Shown in pieces: positions 10,251 to 19,429 of a DNA stretch of 59,866 nt. The stretch lies in contig JAPPDF010000005.1 of NCBI GenBank assembly GCA_028875575.1, positions 1-59,866 on the forward strand. The letters run 5' to 3'. Below the pieces are notes generated by a model. That model saw nothing but the letters and a program-made list of their open reading frames with translations, ran no database searches and had not been told where the DNA came from. Source of the DNA: Acidobacteriota bacterium. GTDB lineage: Bacteria; Acidobacteriota; Terriglobia; Versatilivoradales; Versatilivoraceae. A program made the translations under genes and the position numbers. How positions within the stretch are numbered: the stretch's first letter is position 1; every line of letters starts with the position of its first letter.

Positions 10251-10700
10251 ATGTCTCAACATCATGTCGAGCTGCAATGGCAGCGTGAATCCGCGGATTT
10301 TACCTATCGGAGCTACAACCGGGACCACCGGTGGGTCTTCGACGGAGGGGCCGAGGTGGCGGCTTCGGCCTCCCCGGGCTTTCTGGGGAACCCGGCCTGC
10401 GTGGATCCGGAAGAGGCCTTGATAGCCGCCCTTTCCAGTTGCCACCTGTTGACCTTCCTGGCCATCGCGGCCAAGCGGCGCTTCGTCGTGGATTCCTACA
10501 GCGACCGGCCGGTCGGCCACCTGGAACGGGATGCGGAGGGGCGCTTCGCACTGACCCGGGTCAGCCTGAGGCCCAAGATCGTCTTCGGGGGCGAGCAGGC
10601 ACCGTCGCCGGAGCAGTTCCGGCAGATGCACGCCATGGCCCACCGGCAGTGCTTCATCGCCAATTCGGTGAAGACCCGGGTCACGGTCGAGACCGATTAG
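10251..10700 (+). CDS. OsmC family protein (peroxiredoxin-like)
   Basis: This 149-residue protein has the OsmC/Ohr fold signature. The first conserved Cys lies in ALIAALSSCHLLTFL (about residue 64) and the second in AHRQCFIANSVKT (about residue 134). These are the two redox cysteines used by the family to reduce organic hydroperoxides with thiols. Length is normal for OsmC. The ATG at 10251 has an AGGA box about 8 nt upstream. It is cytoplasmic, with no signal peptide. It converges on the MBL-fold gene with only a 9 bp gap. Whether it acts on lipid hydroperoxides or other substrates cannot be told from sequence. Confidence 0.9.
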   Translation: MSQHHVELQWQRESADFTYRSYNRDHRWVFDGGAEVAASASPGFLGNPACVDPEEALIAALSSCHLLTFLAIAAKRRFVVDSYSDRPVGHLERDAEGRFALTRVSLRPKIVFGGEQAPSPEQFRQMHAMAHRQCFIANSVKTRVTVETD

Positions 10701-10709
10701 CGTCGGGCC

Positions 10710-12626
10710 TCACTCCGCCACCGTCACCAGGGCTTCCGCCACCGGTCCCTGGGAGACACCGTCCAGCGCGATCTCCGCGGTCATCAGGCGTCGCACCCCG
10801 TCGGCAGCTTCCGGGGCGGTGGCGGCCAGTTGGATTTCGCCCTTCCCCGCGGCCGGCAGGGTAAGCTCGGTGAACTCGCCGCCGGCGCTCCACCCGTCGG
10901 GAGGGAGCAGGCGGGCCTGGAAGGTGGCCTCGGTTTCCAGGTTGTTGCGGAGCAGCAGCCGGTATTCCAGGGACTGGCCGGGCTTGACCTGGGCCAGGTA
11001 GGGCAGCATCCGCGCCCAGAACAGGTCGATGTAGCTGTCGCTGGGCTCGGCCACCAGTTTCCGGAAGACCCGCTCCTTGCGGTGAATGAAGTCCGAGTAC
11101 TCCCGCAGCAGCGAGGGGTCGCACTTCCAGACTCCAATATGACCCGGACAGATCAGGTCGGGGGCCACCTGGTTCATGACCTCGATGCAGCGGTGGTGCA
11201 TGCCGAGCTGAAAGCTGTTGCGCAGCACCGTGGTCTGAAAGGGTCTGGTCTCCACCTTGCCGCTCACCAGCACTTCCTGCAGGAAATAGTTGTCGCCGGT
11301 GAAGGCCACCCACTGGCCGTCGATCTCCCCGCTCAGAACCGAGTGGTACTCGGTCTGGCCGGGTGCGAAGTGGATGTCGAAGGTGTACTCCTCCCAGTCG
11401 AAACGCTCCCGGTCGCTCAGGGTCCGGTCGATGCGGATGGGCTTGTGAAAGGTGCAGGGGGTGGAGCTCCAGGCGGCCGGGTCGGCCAGAACCTGGGCCA
11501 CCGCATCCAGGGCCCAGCAGCGGGTGCCGTAGAACTGCTGCAGGTGCGGGATGCCGCAGGTGTGGTCGTCGTGGATATGGGTGGGAATCACCAGGTCCAG
11601 GGTGTGCACGCCGTACTCCTTGCGGAGCTGCTTGAGGTGGTGCTCGATAAACCGCATGACCTCCAGCCCGTTGTGGTCGGCGAAGGTGTGCATGTGGGGA
11701 TGGAAGGCGTGGCCGTAGTCGACGAACAGCGCCTTCCCCGAATCCGAGAGGATCACGTAGAAGAAGGAACAGGTCCAGGAGCCCCCCCAGAGGAGATGCT
11801 TGGACAGCTCCACGAACCTGGGCTCGGGCAGGTAGAGCATTTCGGGAATGCTCTCCCTCCCGCCGACCCGCATTCCACGCCCCAGCGAGACCAGTTGGAC
11901 CAGGGACTTCTCCAGCCGGTCGATGTCGCCCAGCGGATCTTCGATCGGCCCTCCGTGGGAGGGTAGTCCCAGGGGCGTCCCCGAGACGGCGTGGGAACGC
12001 CCTCCCACCACCTCCCCGCTGAGCGCGTCTCTCAGAGCCTGGATGGACTGCAGGGTGAAGAGGGCGCCCGTCATGTCTCCATAGGTGTATTCCATGGCGT
12101 GGAGCTGGTAGAGCTTGCCCCCTTCCACCATCAGGTCTCCGCTGAAAACCACCAGCCGCCCGTCGATCTCCGCCAGCAGCACGACCGAGCCCTGGGTATG
12201 CCCCTTGGCCGGCAGCACGTAGAAGCGGTAGCTGCGCCAGGCAAACTCCTCGTAGTCGTTCAAGGTGGCGGAGACCGAAAGATCCCGGGCCAGCGTCAGG
12301 AAGTTGTTGCGGTCGTCGTAATTGTCGTAGACCCGCCGGGTCTGCCAGAACAGCTCGGCCTTCTCGAAGAGATGGCGCTCGTATTGCGGGACCGCCAGCC
12401 TGGCTCCCGCCTCGATGAGCCGGGGATCTCCCCAGCACTGGTCGCGGTGATGGTGGGTGTGGAGCACCCACTCCACCTTGGTGCAGCCGATCTCCGCCAG
12501 GGAGTCCAGCACGGCGCCGGAGCCGGCGTCGATCAGCAGCGCCGACTGGCCGTCCTTGACGACATAGACGTTGCAGGTGTCGGTAAAACGGTAGAGGTTC
12601 TCGGAAATTCTTTCCATGGTGGCCAT
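10710..12626 (-). CDS. Tandem metallo-beta-lactamase-fold hydrolase (638 aa)
   Basis: Two MBL domains follow one another. The first (about residues 5-215) has HTHHHRDQCWG in place of HxHxDH, with the last His replaced by Gln, then KGHTQGS and FSGDLM. The second (about residues 255-480) has the canonical THIHDDHTCG, then APGQTEYHS, FTGDNYF and CPGHIG. A C-terminal beta-rich extension of about 110 residues follows. There is no signal peptide. I prefer the ATG at 12626, with a GGGAG box 10 nt upstream, over the GTG at 12635 that would sit directly on that box. The second domain should bind two metals; the first may be impaired or use a different metal set. The substrate is unknown; glyoxalase II-like or alkylsulfatase-like roles are only guesses. 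Confidence 0.82.
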   Translation of the reverse strand: MATMERISENLYRFTDTCNVYVVKDGQSALLIDAGSGAVLDSLAEIGCTKVEWVLHTHHHRDQCWGDPRLIEAGARLAVPQYERHLFEKAELFWQTRRVYDNYDDRNNFLTLARDLSVSATLNDYEEFAWRSYRFYVLPAKGHTQGSVVLLAEIDGRLVVFSGDLMVEGGKLYQLHAMEYTYGDMTGALFTLQSIQALRDALSGEVVGGRSHAVSGTPLGLPSHGGPIEDPLGDIDRLEKSLVQLVSLGRGMRVGGRESIPEMLYLPEPRFVELSKHLLWGGSWTCSFFYVILSDSGKALFVDYGHAFHPHMHTFADHNGLEVMRFIEHHLKQLRKEYGVHTLDLVIPTHIHDDHTCGIPHLQQFYGTRCWALDAVAQVLADPAAWSSTPCTFHKPIRIDRTLSDRERFDWEEYTFDIHFAPGQTEYHSVLSGEIDGQWVAFTGDNYFLQEVLVSGKVETRPFQTTVLRNSFQLGMHHRCIEVMNQVAPDLICPGHIGVWKCDPSLLREYSDFIHRKERVFRKLVAEPSDSYIDLFWARMLPYLAQVKPGQSLEYRLLLRNNLETEATFQARLLPPDGWSAGGEFTELTLPAAGKGEIQLAATAPEAADGVRRLMTAEIALDGVSQGPVAEALVTVAE

Positions 12627-12669
12627 GGGCGTCACTCTCCCTGAAGATCAAGATGGAGCCGGCCGGGAG

Positions 12670-13080
12670 GCCGGCAGGGCCCGCAGAATACCATCTTCTC
12701 CCGGAGGCACCAAGGGAGTCTAGGGAGGGGATTGCTGCTGCCGCGTTCGCGGCTCAACTCCCCTATGTGACATCTTCCGATGACTCCCCCCGGGCTCTGG
12801 CCCGGGGCATTATTCCAAATAGAAAAGCACGTTTCCCCTCGCAGCGTTGTGGGTTAGGGGAGAGCTGCGAAGCTGCGGTTGACGTGGGTTACCCGGCGAG
12901 AGGCCACCCACGGGCCATCCTTATAGAGCTGCGTAGCTGCGGCTCAGGGTAGCCCCGGGTGGCAACCCGGGGTCGTATGGGTTCAGCACCAATCTAGCCG
13001 CGAATGCGGCGAATAGGAAGCACCCGTTCGGAAACGCACCGCTTCCCCAAAGAAACACCGCCCCACGCCACGATCACCCG
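12670..13080 (+). repeat. Dispersed intergenic repeat, family A, copy 1
   Basis: The gap between the MBL gene and the chelatase cluster (12627-13099) carries a repeat seen again at 28900-29480 and, inverted, at 29530-29800. Shared landmarks are AGAGCTGCGAAGCTGCGGTT at about 12860, GGCCATCCTTATAGAGC at about 12914, a hairpin AGCCCCGGGTGGCAACCCGG at about 12951, and a tail with GCCGCGAATGCGGCGAATAG at about 12997. It has no coding potential. The embedded hairpins suggest a structured transcript or a REP-like element. Confidence 0.8.
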
Positions 13081-13099
13081 CTGCCGCTGCTTTACTGGA

Positions 13100-15313
13100 T
13101 CAGGAAAGATTCAGCGCCCGGGACTGCTCCTCGATGGAAGCGAAGAGCTGCCGCTTCTCGGATTCGCTGGGGGTGCTTCGGTAGGCGTTGAGAAGCTCCT
13201 TCATGCTCACCAGGCCCTTGTAGAGACCGGCGTTTTCCAGGGGCGGCGTGAGGTAGGAGACCAGCTCGGCGCTGGTGCGGCGCTTGGCGATGGTGCCTTC
13301 GGAAGGATTGTTGACGCTGTAAATGTAGAGGTGGGGCATGGCTCCCAGGAGGCGGTCGGGCCAGCAGCCGGAGGAGAGCCCCACCTGCTTGCCCGGCATG
13401 AATTCAGCCGCCCCGTGGGTGCCCACGTGGATGACGGCGTCGGCCCCATAGACCTTCTGCAGGTAGCTGTAGAGGGCCATGAAGCCGTGGTGGGGGGTGC
13501 CTCCCTGCGCCGCCAGCATCCGCATGGGATCGCCCTCGTAGCCGAAGCCGGGTTGAACGCCGATGAAAGCGTTTCCGAGACGAGCGCCCAAAATCATCAG
13601 GTCCCTGCCGGAAGCGTTGAGGACACCCGGGGCCGGCCCCCACTCCCGCTCGATCTCGGCCACGTGGGGACTCAGGCTCCGATACTCTTCCACCGGCATC
13701 CGATAGGCCACGTTGGCCACCGTGCCCCACGCCTGGGAGTTGCCTTCCAGGACCTGGCGGCGAAGTTCCTCCGGACTCTGCAACCCTGGAATGTCATATC
13801 CCTCGGCACGGAGCCGGGTCAACACCTCCAGCAGGCTGGCGAAAACGTCCAGGTCGGCGGCGGTGCCCAGGTTCCCCTTGTTGGGGGGAAAGCAGAAGAT
13901 CACCAGGGCCAGCTTGAGGCTGTGGCGGGGGGCAGTCTGCAGGCGGTTCCAGCCCGCCAGCCTGGCGGCAATGAGCCGGCAGCGCTCGGTCAGCGGTTCA
14001 GGCTGGCGGCTCTTGTGGCGCACGCCCCCGAACAGGCGGGACTCGGTGGCTCCGTCCAGCTCGGGGATGGCCACCTGCATGGCGGTCTGCACCGGATTGA
14101 GGCCCACCCGGCTCTGCTCCCAGTTCTCGATGGTCTGCAGGTCCAGTGAGACCAGGGAACGGAAGGGAATGCCGAGCTCCTGGAGAAACTCCACCGAGGC
14201 CTCGGTGTCGTTCATCACCGGCCCTCCCACGAAGCTGAATCCGGTCAGCGAAACGATCTGGCTGACCCGCGGGCTTGGCCGTGCTTCACCGCCGCTTGCG
14301 GCGGGCGTCGGGTCGCCGTTACCGTCCTCCAGGAAGTAGGCGCGGCAGGCTTCCCGGTTGTCCATGAAGGTGGAGATGGCCGCCACCACCGACAGTCCTT
14401 CCGACTCGATGGCTCGAATGAGACCGTCGTAGTGCCGCCGGGCCTCCCCTACGATCTGGGGACGCATCAGCAGCAGTCCGACGGTGGTCCGGGGATCCAG
14501 GCTGCGCCCGGTGGCCGCCTTGTGCCAGTCCCGGTAGGCGCTGAAACTTTCGAACAGATCGGGAGCCAGCGGGTGATAGAGCCCGGTGGAGGGCCGCACC
14601 TCGGGCGGATCGGGGGCCGCCAGAGTGGCGTGGCCCGGCACGTAGTGCTTGACGGCGTGCAGCAGCAGGGAGCGAATGTTCCTGGGAGTGGGTTGCAGAA
14701 AGTGGCAGTAGAGGATGAGGTAGTTCTTGATGTCCCTCAGTTTCCCGGCGCCGGGAACGAACTTCAGGATCCTGGGCAGTCGCGCTGCCAGCTTGTGGTA
14801 GGCGTGGAAGCGCCCGCCACTGGAGCGGGGGCCGCTCCCCGACCGCGAGGCAGCTCTCCGGGACATCAGCTCCGACATCCAGGTTCCCAGCCGGTGAGCC
14901 AGGCTCAGTCCCGAAGCCGGGCGGGAGGCACGGCGGTCCGATCGCTTGAGGCTGGTCATCAGACGGCCCAGATCCAGCTTGCCCATGCGGGTCCGGCCCA
15001 TCAGATCGGCCAGGCAATTGAACACGATCACGGCGTGGTGGCGATGGCGGAAGCGGTCCAGGGCCTCCAGCAGGCGCCGGCTGTTGTCCGAATCGGTCAG
15101 GTGCATGACCAGCACCAGGTCGGCCCCGGCGAGGTCCCCCAGAGCCGCCTCCCATTCGGGCTCCGACCAGGCGGCCCCGCCGTTGTGGGCGGCCAGGCGC
15201 AGCTCCAGTCCATGCTCCCGGATCTCGCTTTCGGCCCGGAGCAACGGCGCCAGAATGCTGGAGCCCACGTAGAACACCACCACCTGGACCGGATTCGGGG
15301 CTGCATCCTTCAC
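13100..15313 (-). CDS. bchH: Mg-chelatase subunit H, N-terminal half (split BchH)
   Basis: This 737-residue protein matches the N-terminal part of BchH/ChlH, the porphyrin-binding subunit that receives the metal. It has an N-terminal BchH-type domain (VVVFYVGSSILAPLL), the segment FPPNKGNLGTAADLDVFASL, the conserved HVGTHGAAEFMPGKQ with its His and Glu (about residue 630), and PHLYIYSVNNPSEGTIAKRR. It ends at NLS, just where full-length BchH runs on into its second half. The start is the GTG at 15313, which overlaps the TGA of the upstream gene as GTGA and implies translational coupling. The matching C-terminal half is the upstream gene, so the order of the halves is reversed. It presumably works with BchI and BchD encoded nearby. 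CobN is less likely because the diagnostic motifs are of BchH type. Confidence 0.88.
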   Translation of the reverse strand: MKDAAPNPVQVVVFYVGSSILAPLLRAESEIREHGLELRLAAHNGGAAWSEPEWEAALGDLAGADLVLVMHLTDSDNSRRLLEALDRFRHRHHAVIVFNCLADLMGRTRMGKLDLGRLMTSLKRSDRRASRPASGLSLAHRLGTWMSELMSRRAASRSGSGPRSSGGRFHAYHKLAARLPRILKFVPGAGKLRDIKNYLILYCHFLQPTPRNIRSLLLHAVKHYVPGHATLAAPDPPEVRPSTGLYHPLAPDLFESFSAYRDWHKAATGRSLDPRTTVGLLLMRPQIVGEARRHYDGLIRAIESEGLSVVAAISTFMDNREACRAYFLEDGNGDPTPAASGGEARPSPRVSQIVSLTGFSFVGGPVMNDTEASVEFLQELGIPFRSLVSLDLQTIENWEQSRVGLNPVQTAMQVAIPELDGATESRLFGGVRHKSRQPEPLTERCRLIAARLAGWNRLQTAPRHSLKLALVIFCFPPNKGNLGTAADLDVFASLLEVLTRLRAEGYDIPGLQSPEELRRQVLEGNSQAWGTVANVAYRMPVEEYRSLSPHVAEIEREWGPAPGVLNASGRDLMILGARLGNAFIGVQPGFGYEGDPMRMLAAQGGTPHHGFMALYSYLQKVYGADAVIHVGTHGAAEFMPGKQVGLSSGCWPDRLLGAMPHLYIYSVNNPSEGTIAKRRTSAELVSYLTPPLENAGLYKGLVSMKELLNAYRSTPSESEKRQLFASIEEQSRALNLS

Positions 15314-17061
15314 GGGGTAACTCCTTCCAGCGCGTCTTCCAGGCCGGCAAACACTTCCCGCAACCGGCGCAGCACCTCGGGCCTGGCCGACCAGAACCCC
15401 CGTCCGGAGGCTTCCAGCAGCCGGCCCACCAGGGTCTGGGCCGAGTGGGGGTTGAGGCTCTGCAACCGCTCGAGCATCTGCGAGTCCAGCACGAAGGTCT
15501 CGGCCACCTCGTCGTAGATCCAGTCCTCGACGGCATCGGCCGTGGCCGACCACCCGAAGGTGTTGGTCAGTTGGTGTTCGATCTCGGCCACGCCGCTGAA
15601 GCCGTGCTTGAGCATGCCCTCGTACCACTTGGGATTCAGCACCTTGGTGCGGCTCTCCAGTTGCAGCGTTTCCTGAAGGGTGCGAACCCTGGATTGGGGG
15701 GTGAGCGAGTCGGACAGGTAGACCCGGGGCCGCTTGCCGGACCGTTCTTCCACGGCCTTGGTCACCCCTCCCAGGTACTCGAAGTAGTGATCCACGTCGG
15801 AAATGCCCACCTCGGTGCTGTCGATGTTCTGATAGCTGGCTTCCACCCGCGCGAGGGCGTTGTCCAGCAGCGTCTGGGCCTCCTTCCCCTCCATGGGCCG
15901 GCCCCGGGCGTCGCGCCCGTAGGCGAAGCACTTGCGCTTGACAAAGAGGTCTCCCAGCTCCCTGGCGTCCTCCCACTGGCTCTGCAGCACCATGAAGTTG
16001 ACGTTGGTGCCGTAGTTTCCGGCGGCGTTGGAGAAGACGCGGGTAGCCGCTTCCTGGAAGGTGGACCGGTCCCGGGCCATCTGCTGTTGGACGTGCTTGC
16101 GGACGAAGTTCCGCTCCGGGGGCTCCTCCAGGGCGGCCACCCGCTTGACGGCGCGGTCCAGCAACTCCATGGTGGAGGCGAACAGGTCCCGGAAGATGCC
16201 CGAGACGGTCATGACCACGTCGATTCTGGGACGTCCCAGTTGCTCCAGGGGAATGGCCTCCACCTCGGTCACCCGGTTGAGTCCGTCGCGCACCGGCCGC
16301 ACCCCCAGCAGCCAGAGCACCTGGGCCACCGCCTCTCCCTCTTTCTTGATGTTGTCGATGCCCCACAACACCATGGCTATGGACTCGGGGATCCGGTCAG
16401 TCTCCCGCTGGTGGCGTTCCAGCAGGGCCCGGGTCAGGGGCTCGGCCCGGCGGAGGGCCAGGGCCGAGGGGATGGCGTAGGGATTGACGGCATGGGTGTT
16501 CCTGCCGGTGGGCAGAATGGCGGGGTTCTGCAGCAGGTCCCCCCCGGGTCCGGGCGCGAGGTAGTGCCCTCTCAGGGCGGCTACCAGTCCCTCCAGTTCC
16601 CGGTTGGACTGCAGGCGCAGGTTCAGCCTGGACAGGAAGGCCAGGATCTCCAGCGCCGAATCGGCAGGCACCCCCGCACGCTGCTGGAGCCAGAACGCCG
16701 TGTCCGGTTCGGTTTGATCTCCCGGCGCCAGCAAGCGACGGACGGTCTCCCGGGTCAGGCTCTCCACCGACTCCCGCTCCCGCATCCGCTCCCCGGAGGC
16801 CTGGCTCTCCTCCAGCAAACGGTCATAGGGCGGCAATCCCAGTCCCGAGGCGATGAGATCGGTCAGGGCCGGAAGGCCGAGTTCGGGACGGGGAAAGGAG
16901 ACCACCATGGCCAGCAGGTGTACGGTCTCGGCCGCGGCGCCGGGATTCCCAAAGGTGTGCAATCCGGTGGGAATGAGGCGCTGCTCGATTTCGAGCACCC
17001 TTTCGTAGAGGGCCAATACCCGGCGGTCCCGTTCTTCGCTCGTCATCGATCCCTCGTTCAT
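15310..17061 (-). CDS. bchH: Mg-chelatase subunit H, C-terminal half (split BchH)
   Basis: This 583-residue protein begins at the point where the other half stops: ALYERVLEIEQRLIPTGLHTFG is the linker region typical of the middle of BchH. Other family motifs are NPYAIPSALALRRAEP, AMVLWGIDNIKKEG, LEQLGRPRIDVVMTVSGIFRD, NYGTNVNF and VDHYFEYLGG. It carries no N-terminal BchH motifs. The ATG at 17061 has GGGAG about 10 nt upstream and is preferred over the ATG at 17115, which has no ribosome site. Its stop overlaps the start of the N-terminal half. The two chains together give about 1320 residues, the size of an intact BchH, so they probably associate into one subunit (inference). Confidence 0.87.
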   Translation of the reverse strand: MNEGSMTSEERDRRVLALYERVLEIEQRLIPTGLHTFGNPGAAAETVHLLAMVVSFPRPELGLPALTDLIASGLGLPPYDRLLEESQASGERMRERESVESLTRETVRRLLAPGDQTEPDTAFWLQQRAGVPADSALEILAFLSRLNLRLQSNRELEGLVAALRGHYLAPGPGGDLLQNPAILPTGRNTHAVNPYAIPSALALRRAEPLTRALLERHQRETDRIPESIAMVLWGIDNIKKEGEAVAQVLWLLGVRPVRDGLNRVTEVEAIPLEQLGRPRIDVVMTVSGIFRDLFASTMELLDRAVKRVAALEEPPERNFVRKHVQQQMARDRSTFQEAATRVFSNAAGNYGTNVNFMVLQSQWEDARELGDLFVKRKCFAYGRDARGRPMEGKEAQTLLDNALARVEASYQNIDSTEVGISDVDHYFEYLGGVTKAVEERSGKRPRVYLSDSLTPQSRVRTLQETLQLESRTKVLNPKWYEGMLKHGFSGVAEIEHQLTNTFGWSATADAVEDWIYDEVAETFVLDSQMLERLQSLNPHSAQTLVGRLLEASGRGFWSARPEVLRRLREVFAGLEDALEGVTP

Positions 17062-17173
17062 TACCGAACCGCTCCCGGCTGGGGTCGTCCCTCCGCCTGG
17101 CGCAAACACTTTCATCAGCCGACTGCCTGGTGTCCTGTCTCAGAGACAGGGTTGCCATCTCCGAGACAGAACA

Positions 17174-19135
17174 CTAGCCCCGGACGTCCTCGGCCACCGA
17201 CTTCACCGCCTGAAACAGCGCCCCCTGGTCGGTCCAAGGCAGCCGCAGGTAGCGAGCGCCGGTCCAGTCTGCCAGGGTCCGGCCCTCCTCCCCGGCCAGG
17301 AAGGAGGGCCGGGTATCCACCACCACCGCGGTCAAGGCTTCTCGGCGGATCTCGGTTCCCAGCAGCCGCAGTTCCTGCTGCAGGGCGGCCGGGGTCGGCC
17401 CCAGCCCCGAGGGAGCGGGACGAGCCGGACGATTGGCCCGACCGTCGGTGAGAATCAGCAGCACCGGTTGGGGAGAACCGCGCAGTCGGGCCGCACGGGC
17501 CACCCCGAGGGCCTGCACCAGGCCGGCGGCCAGGGGAGTGGCTCCGGAGGCGGGCAGCGCCTCCACCAGGCGCTTGGCCCGCTGCAGGCTGCGGGTGGGT
17601 GGCAGGAGCGTTTCCGCGCCTTCGCCGCCGAAGCGGACCAGCGCCACCTGATCGCGAAAGACGTAGGCCTGCTGGAGGAGCCGGGCCATGGCCCCCTTGG
17701 CCTGGGCCATGCGGTTCACGGCCATACTACCACTGGCGTCCACCACGAAGACAAAGAGGATCCCCGCCTTGCCGCGAAAACGGCGGAAGCGCAGGTCCGA
17801 GGCCCGAATGATCATAGGGCCGCCCGCCCCGCCCCGCGGTCCGCGCCCGGCGGTGGGACGCCGATCCTTTTCGTCGGCGGAGGCCGCGGCTGCCCTCCGC
17901 CGGCGCCAGGACTGCCAGGGAGCCGCCGCCCGCAGGGTTGCAGCCACGGCAATGGAACGCCTGCGGTCCGGCCTCGGGTCGTTGCGAAAGGCCCTGCCCG
18001 GCGAACCGGGAAGCCTCTGGGTTCTGGGCCCCGTCCGACGGCCGGCGGCGCGGGCAGCCGGGAGCCCGCCGAACATCTCGTCGGGAAACTCTCCGGGGAG
18101 GGGGTCTACCGGCATGGGGGACTCATCCTCGGGTATTGAGCGGTCTTCGGTTCGGGCGCCAGGGTCGGAGTCCGGGGTTTCGACGGCCCCATCGTCCTCG
18201 GGTTGAGCCTGCTCATGCCGAGGCCCGGAGCGGGGCTCCTCATCCACCGGCACAGCACGAGGCCACAGGACCAGCTGGGCGGCCATCTCCAGATCCTCCT
18301 CGGATACCCGGCTGCGTCCGCACAGGGCTGCATGGGCCCGGGCCGCCAGCATGGCGAACAGGTCCAGCCGGTGTCCTTCCATCCCCAGTCGAGCGGCGGC
18401 AGAGATCAGTCGGCGCAGGTCGTCTTCGGGGAAGCTGACCTGGCTCAGAAGGCACCGGGCCTGCCGGATGGATTCGGCCGCGGCCCGGAGTGGGTCGGTT
18501 CCCGCGGGCTCGGCAGCGGCGGCGCCGGGTTCCCGACCCCGCTTGCTCTGTTCAAAACCCTGCAGGAGTTCCAGCACCTGTCGCCGCTGATCCAGGTCGG
18601 CAGTAGAGGCGCCGTCCACCAGCAGTCCCACCCGGGCCTGAATGATGGCCGCAGGATGGCCTTCAGCGGGGTCGTAGGTTCCCACCAGACAGAACCTGGC
18701 GAGGTGGGAGGTGCTCACTCCCTCCCGCTCGACCCTGACCCGGCCTGAATCGAGCGCCGAGGCGATGGCGCGCAGGCAGGATTCCGGCAGCAGATTGATG
18801 TGATCGACCTGAAGCACCCCGCGGTCGGCCCGGGCCAGCAGTCCCTCGCGGTAGCGCCAACGCGGGCCGGCAGCCGCCGGCTCGGGACCCAGACCTCCCA
18901 GCAGGCGATCCTCGCCCACTCCCAGGGGAGCCCTCACCAGCGCCGCTTCCCGGCCCTCGGGCTTCAATGCTTCCAGAAGGGCGGCAAAGGCCTTCACCAG
19001 CCTGCGCTTACCCGTTCCGGAAGGCGAAGCCATCAGCAGGCCGCCCAGACGAGGTTCCACGGCCAGCAACAGAAAGGCCTGCTTCGCCAGCGGTTGACCC
19101 ACCACGGAAGCGAAAGGATCAACGGGAGCGGTCAT
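17174..19135 (-). CDS. bchD: Mg-chelatase subunit D (AAA-like plus von Willebrand A domain)
   Basis: The 653-residue protein has an N-terminal AAA-like domain whose Walker A is degraded (SPSGTGKRR, with Arg where Ser or Thr is needed) and whose Walker B reads VLQVDHINLL, lacking the Glu. This is the usual state of BchD, which scaffolds the BchI ring without hydrolysing ATP. A charged, Pro/Arg-rich linker (about residues 330-440) follows. The C-terminal vWA domain has a MIDAS motif DASGSM (about residue 470) and LILTDGRANR. It lies between bchI and the two bchH parts on the same strand, 112 bp from the latter. The vWA domain is expected to contact subunit H. Confidence 0.9.
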   Translation of the reverse strand: MTAPVDPFASVVGQPLAKQAFLLLAVEPRLGGLLMASPSGTGKRRLVKAFAALLEALKPEGREAALVRAPLGVGEDRLLGGLGPEPAAAGPRWRYREGLLARADRGVLQVDHINLLPESCLRAIASALDSGRVRVEREGVSTSHLARFCLVGTYDPAEGHPAAIIQARVGLLVDGASTADLDQRRQVLELLQGFEQSKRGREPGAAAAEPAGTDPLRAAAESIRQARCLLSQVSFPEDDLRRLISAAARLGMEGHRLDLFAMLAARAHAALCGRSRVSEEDLEMAAQLVLWPRAVPVDEEPRSGPRHEQAQPEDDGAVETPDSDPGARTEDRSIPEDESPMPVDPLPGEFPDEMFGGLPAARAAGRRTGPRTQRLPGSPGRAFRNDPRPDRRRSIAVAATLRAAAPWQSWRRRRAAAASADEKDRRPTAGRGPRGGAGGPMIIRASDLRFRRFRGKAGILFVFVVDASGSMAVNRMAQAKGAMARLLQQAYVFRDQVALVRFGGEGAETLLPPTRSLQRAKRLVEALPASGATPLAAGLVQALGVARAARLRGSPQPVLLILTDGRANRPARPAPSGLGPTPAALQQELRLLGTEIRREALTAVVVDTRPSFLAGEEGRTLADWTGARYLRLPWTDQGALFQAVKSVAEDVRG

Positions 19136-19226
19136 TGAAATCCGTCGAAGAGTTGTCCATAAAGGACGGGAAACTGTAGAACCAACCTGGCGTGGTCACC
19201 GGCCGCAATCTGGTGGCGCGGCGTTC

Positions 19227-19405
19227 ACCCCCACCGCATCAGCCTTCGCCATCCGGCGCTGCTTTGCGGCGCCGCGTATGCCCCCCACCGCATCAGCCTT
19301 CGCCTGCGGCTCGGCTTCTGCGACTCCCCCCTTGAGGGAGAGTCGGTGAGACAAGGGCGCCAGCCCGCCGTCGAACCGGAGGGGGGCAAACGCGGCGTCC
19401 CGTGA
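19227..19405. repeat. Dispersed intergenic repeat, family B, most complete copy
   Basis: The bchI-bchD gap (19136-19429) holds both arms of this family. The left arm has two partial units of CCCCACCGCATCAGCCTTCG (19231 and 19277) and then GGCTCGGCTTCTGCGACTC. The right arm is GAGAGTCGGTGAGACAAGGG followed by GGGGGGCAAACGCGGCGTCC. The left arm recurs at 1-72 and 59712-59785, and the right arm recurs inverted at 34199-34270. Lying inside the chelatase cluster, it may mean bchI and bchD are transcribed separately. Confidence 0.75.
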
Positions 19406-19429
19406 GTGACGACCAGTGGTCCTAATCCC

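Noticed and set aside
10681-12651. A 656-codon minus-strand frame overlapping the MBL gene
   Set aside because: It lacks any domain motif and is Arg/Gly/Pro-rich, a GC-driven shadow of the real MBL frame.
15314-16366. N-terminal extension of the BchH N-half to 1088 residues
   Set aside because: The extra 350 residues lie in a shadow frame of the C-half gene; the family-like sequence begins at the GTG at 15313.
17113-17177. Short inverted element with GAGACAGAACACTAG, also near 56358
   Set aside because: It is only about 15 bp shared at two sites, too little to define a repeat family from this window.
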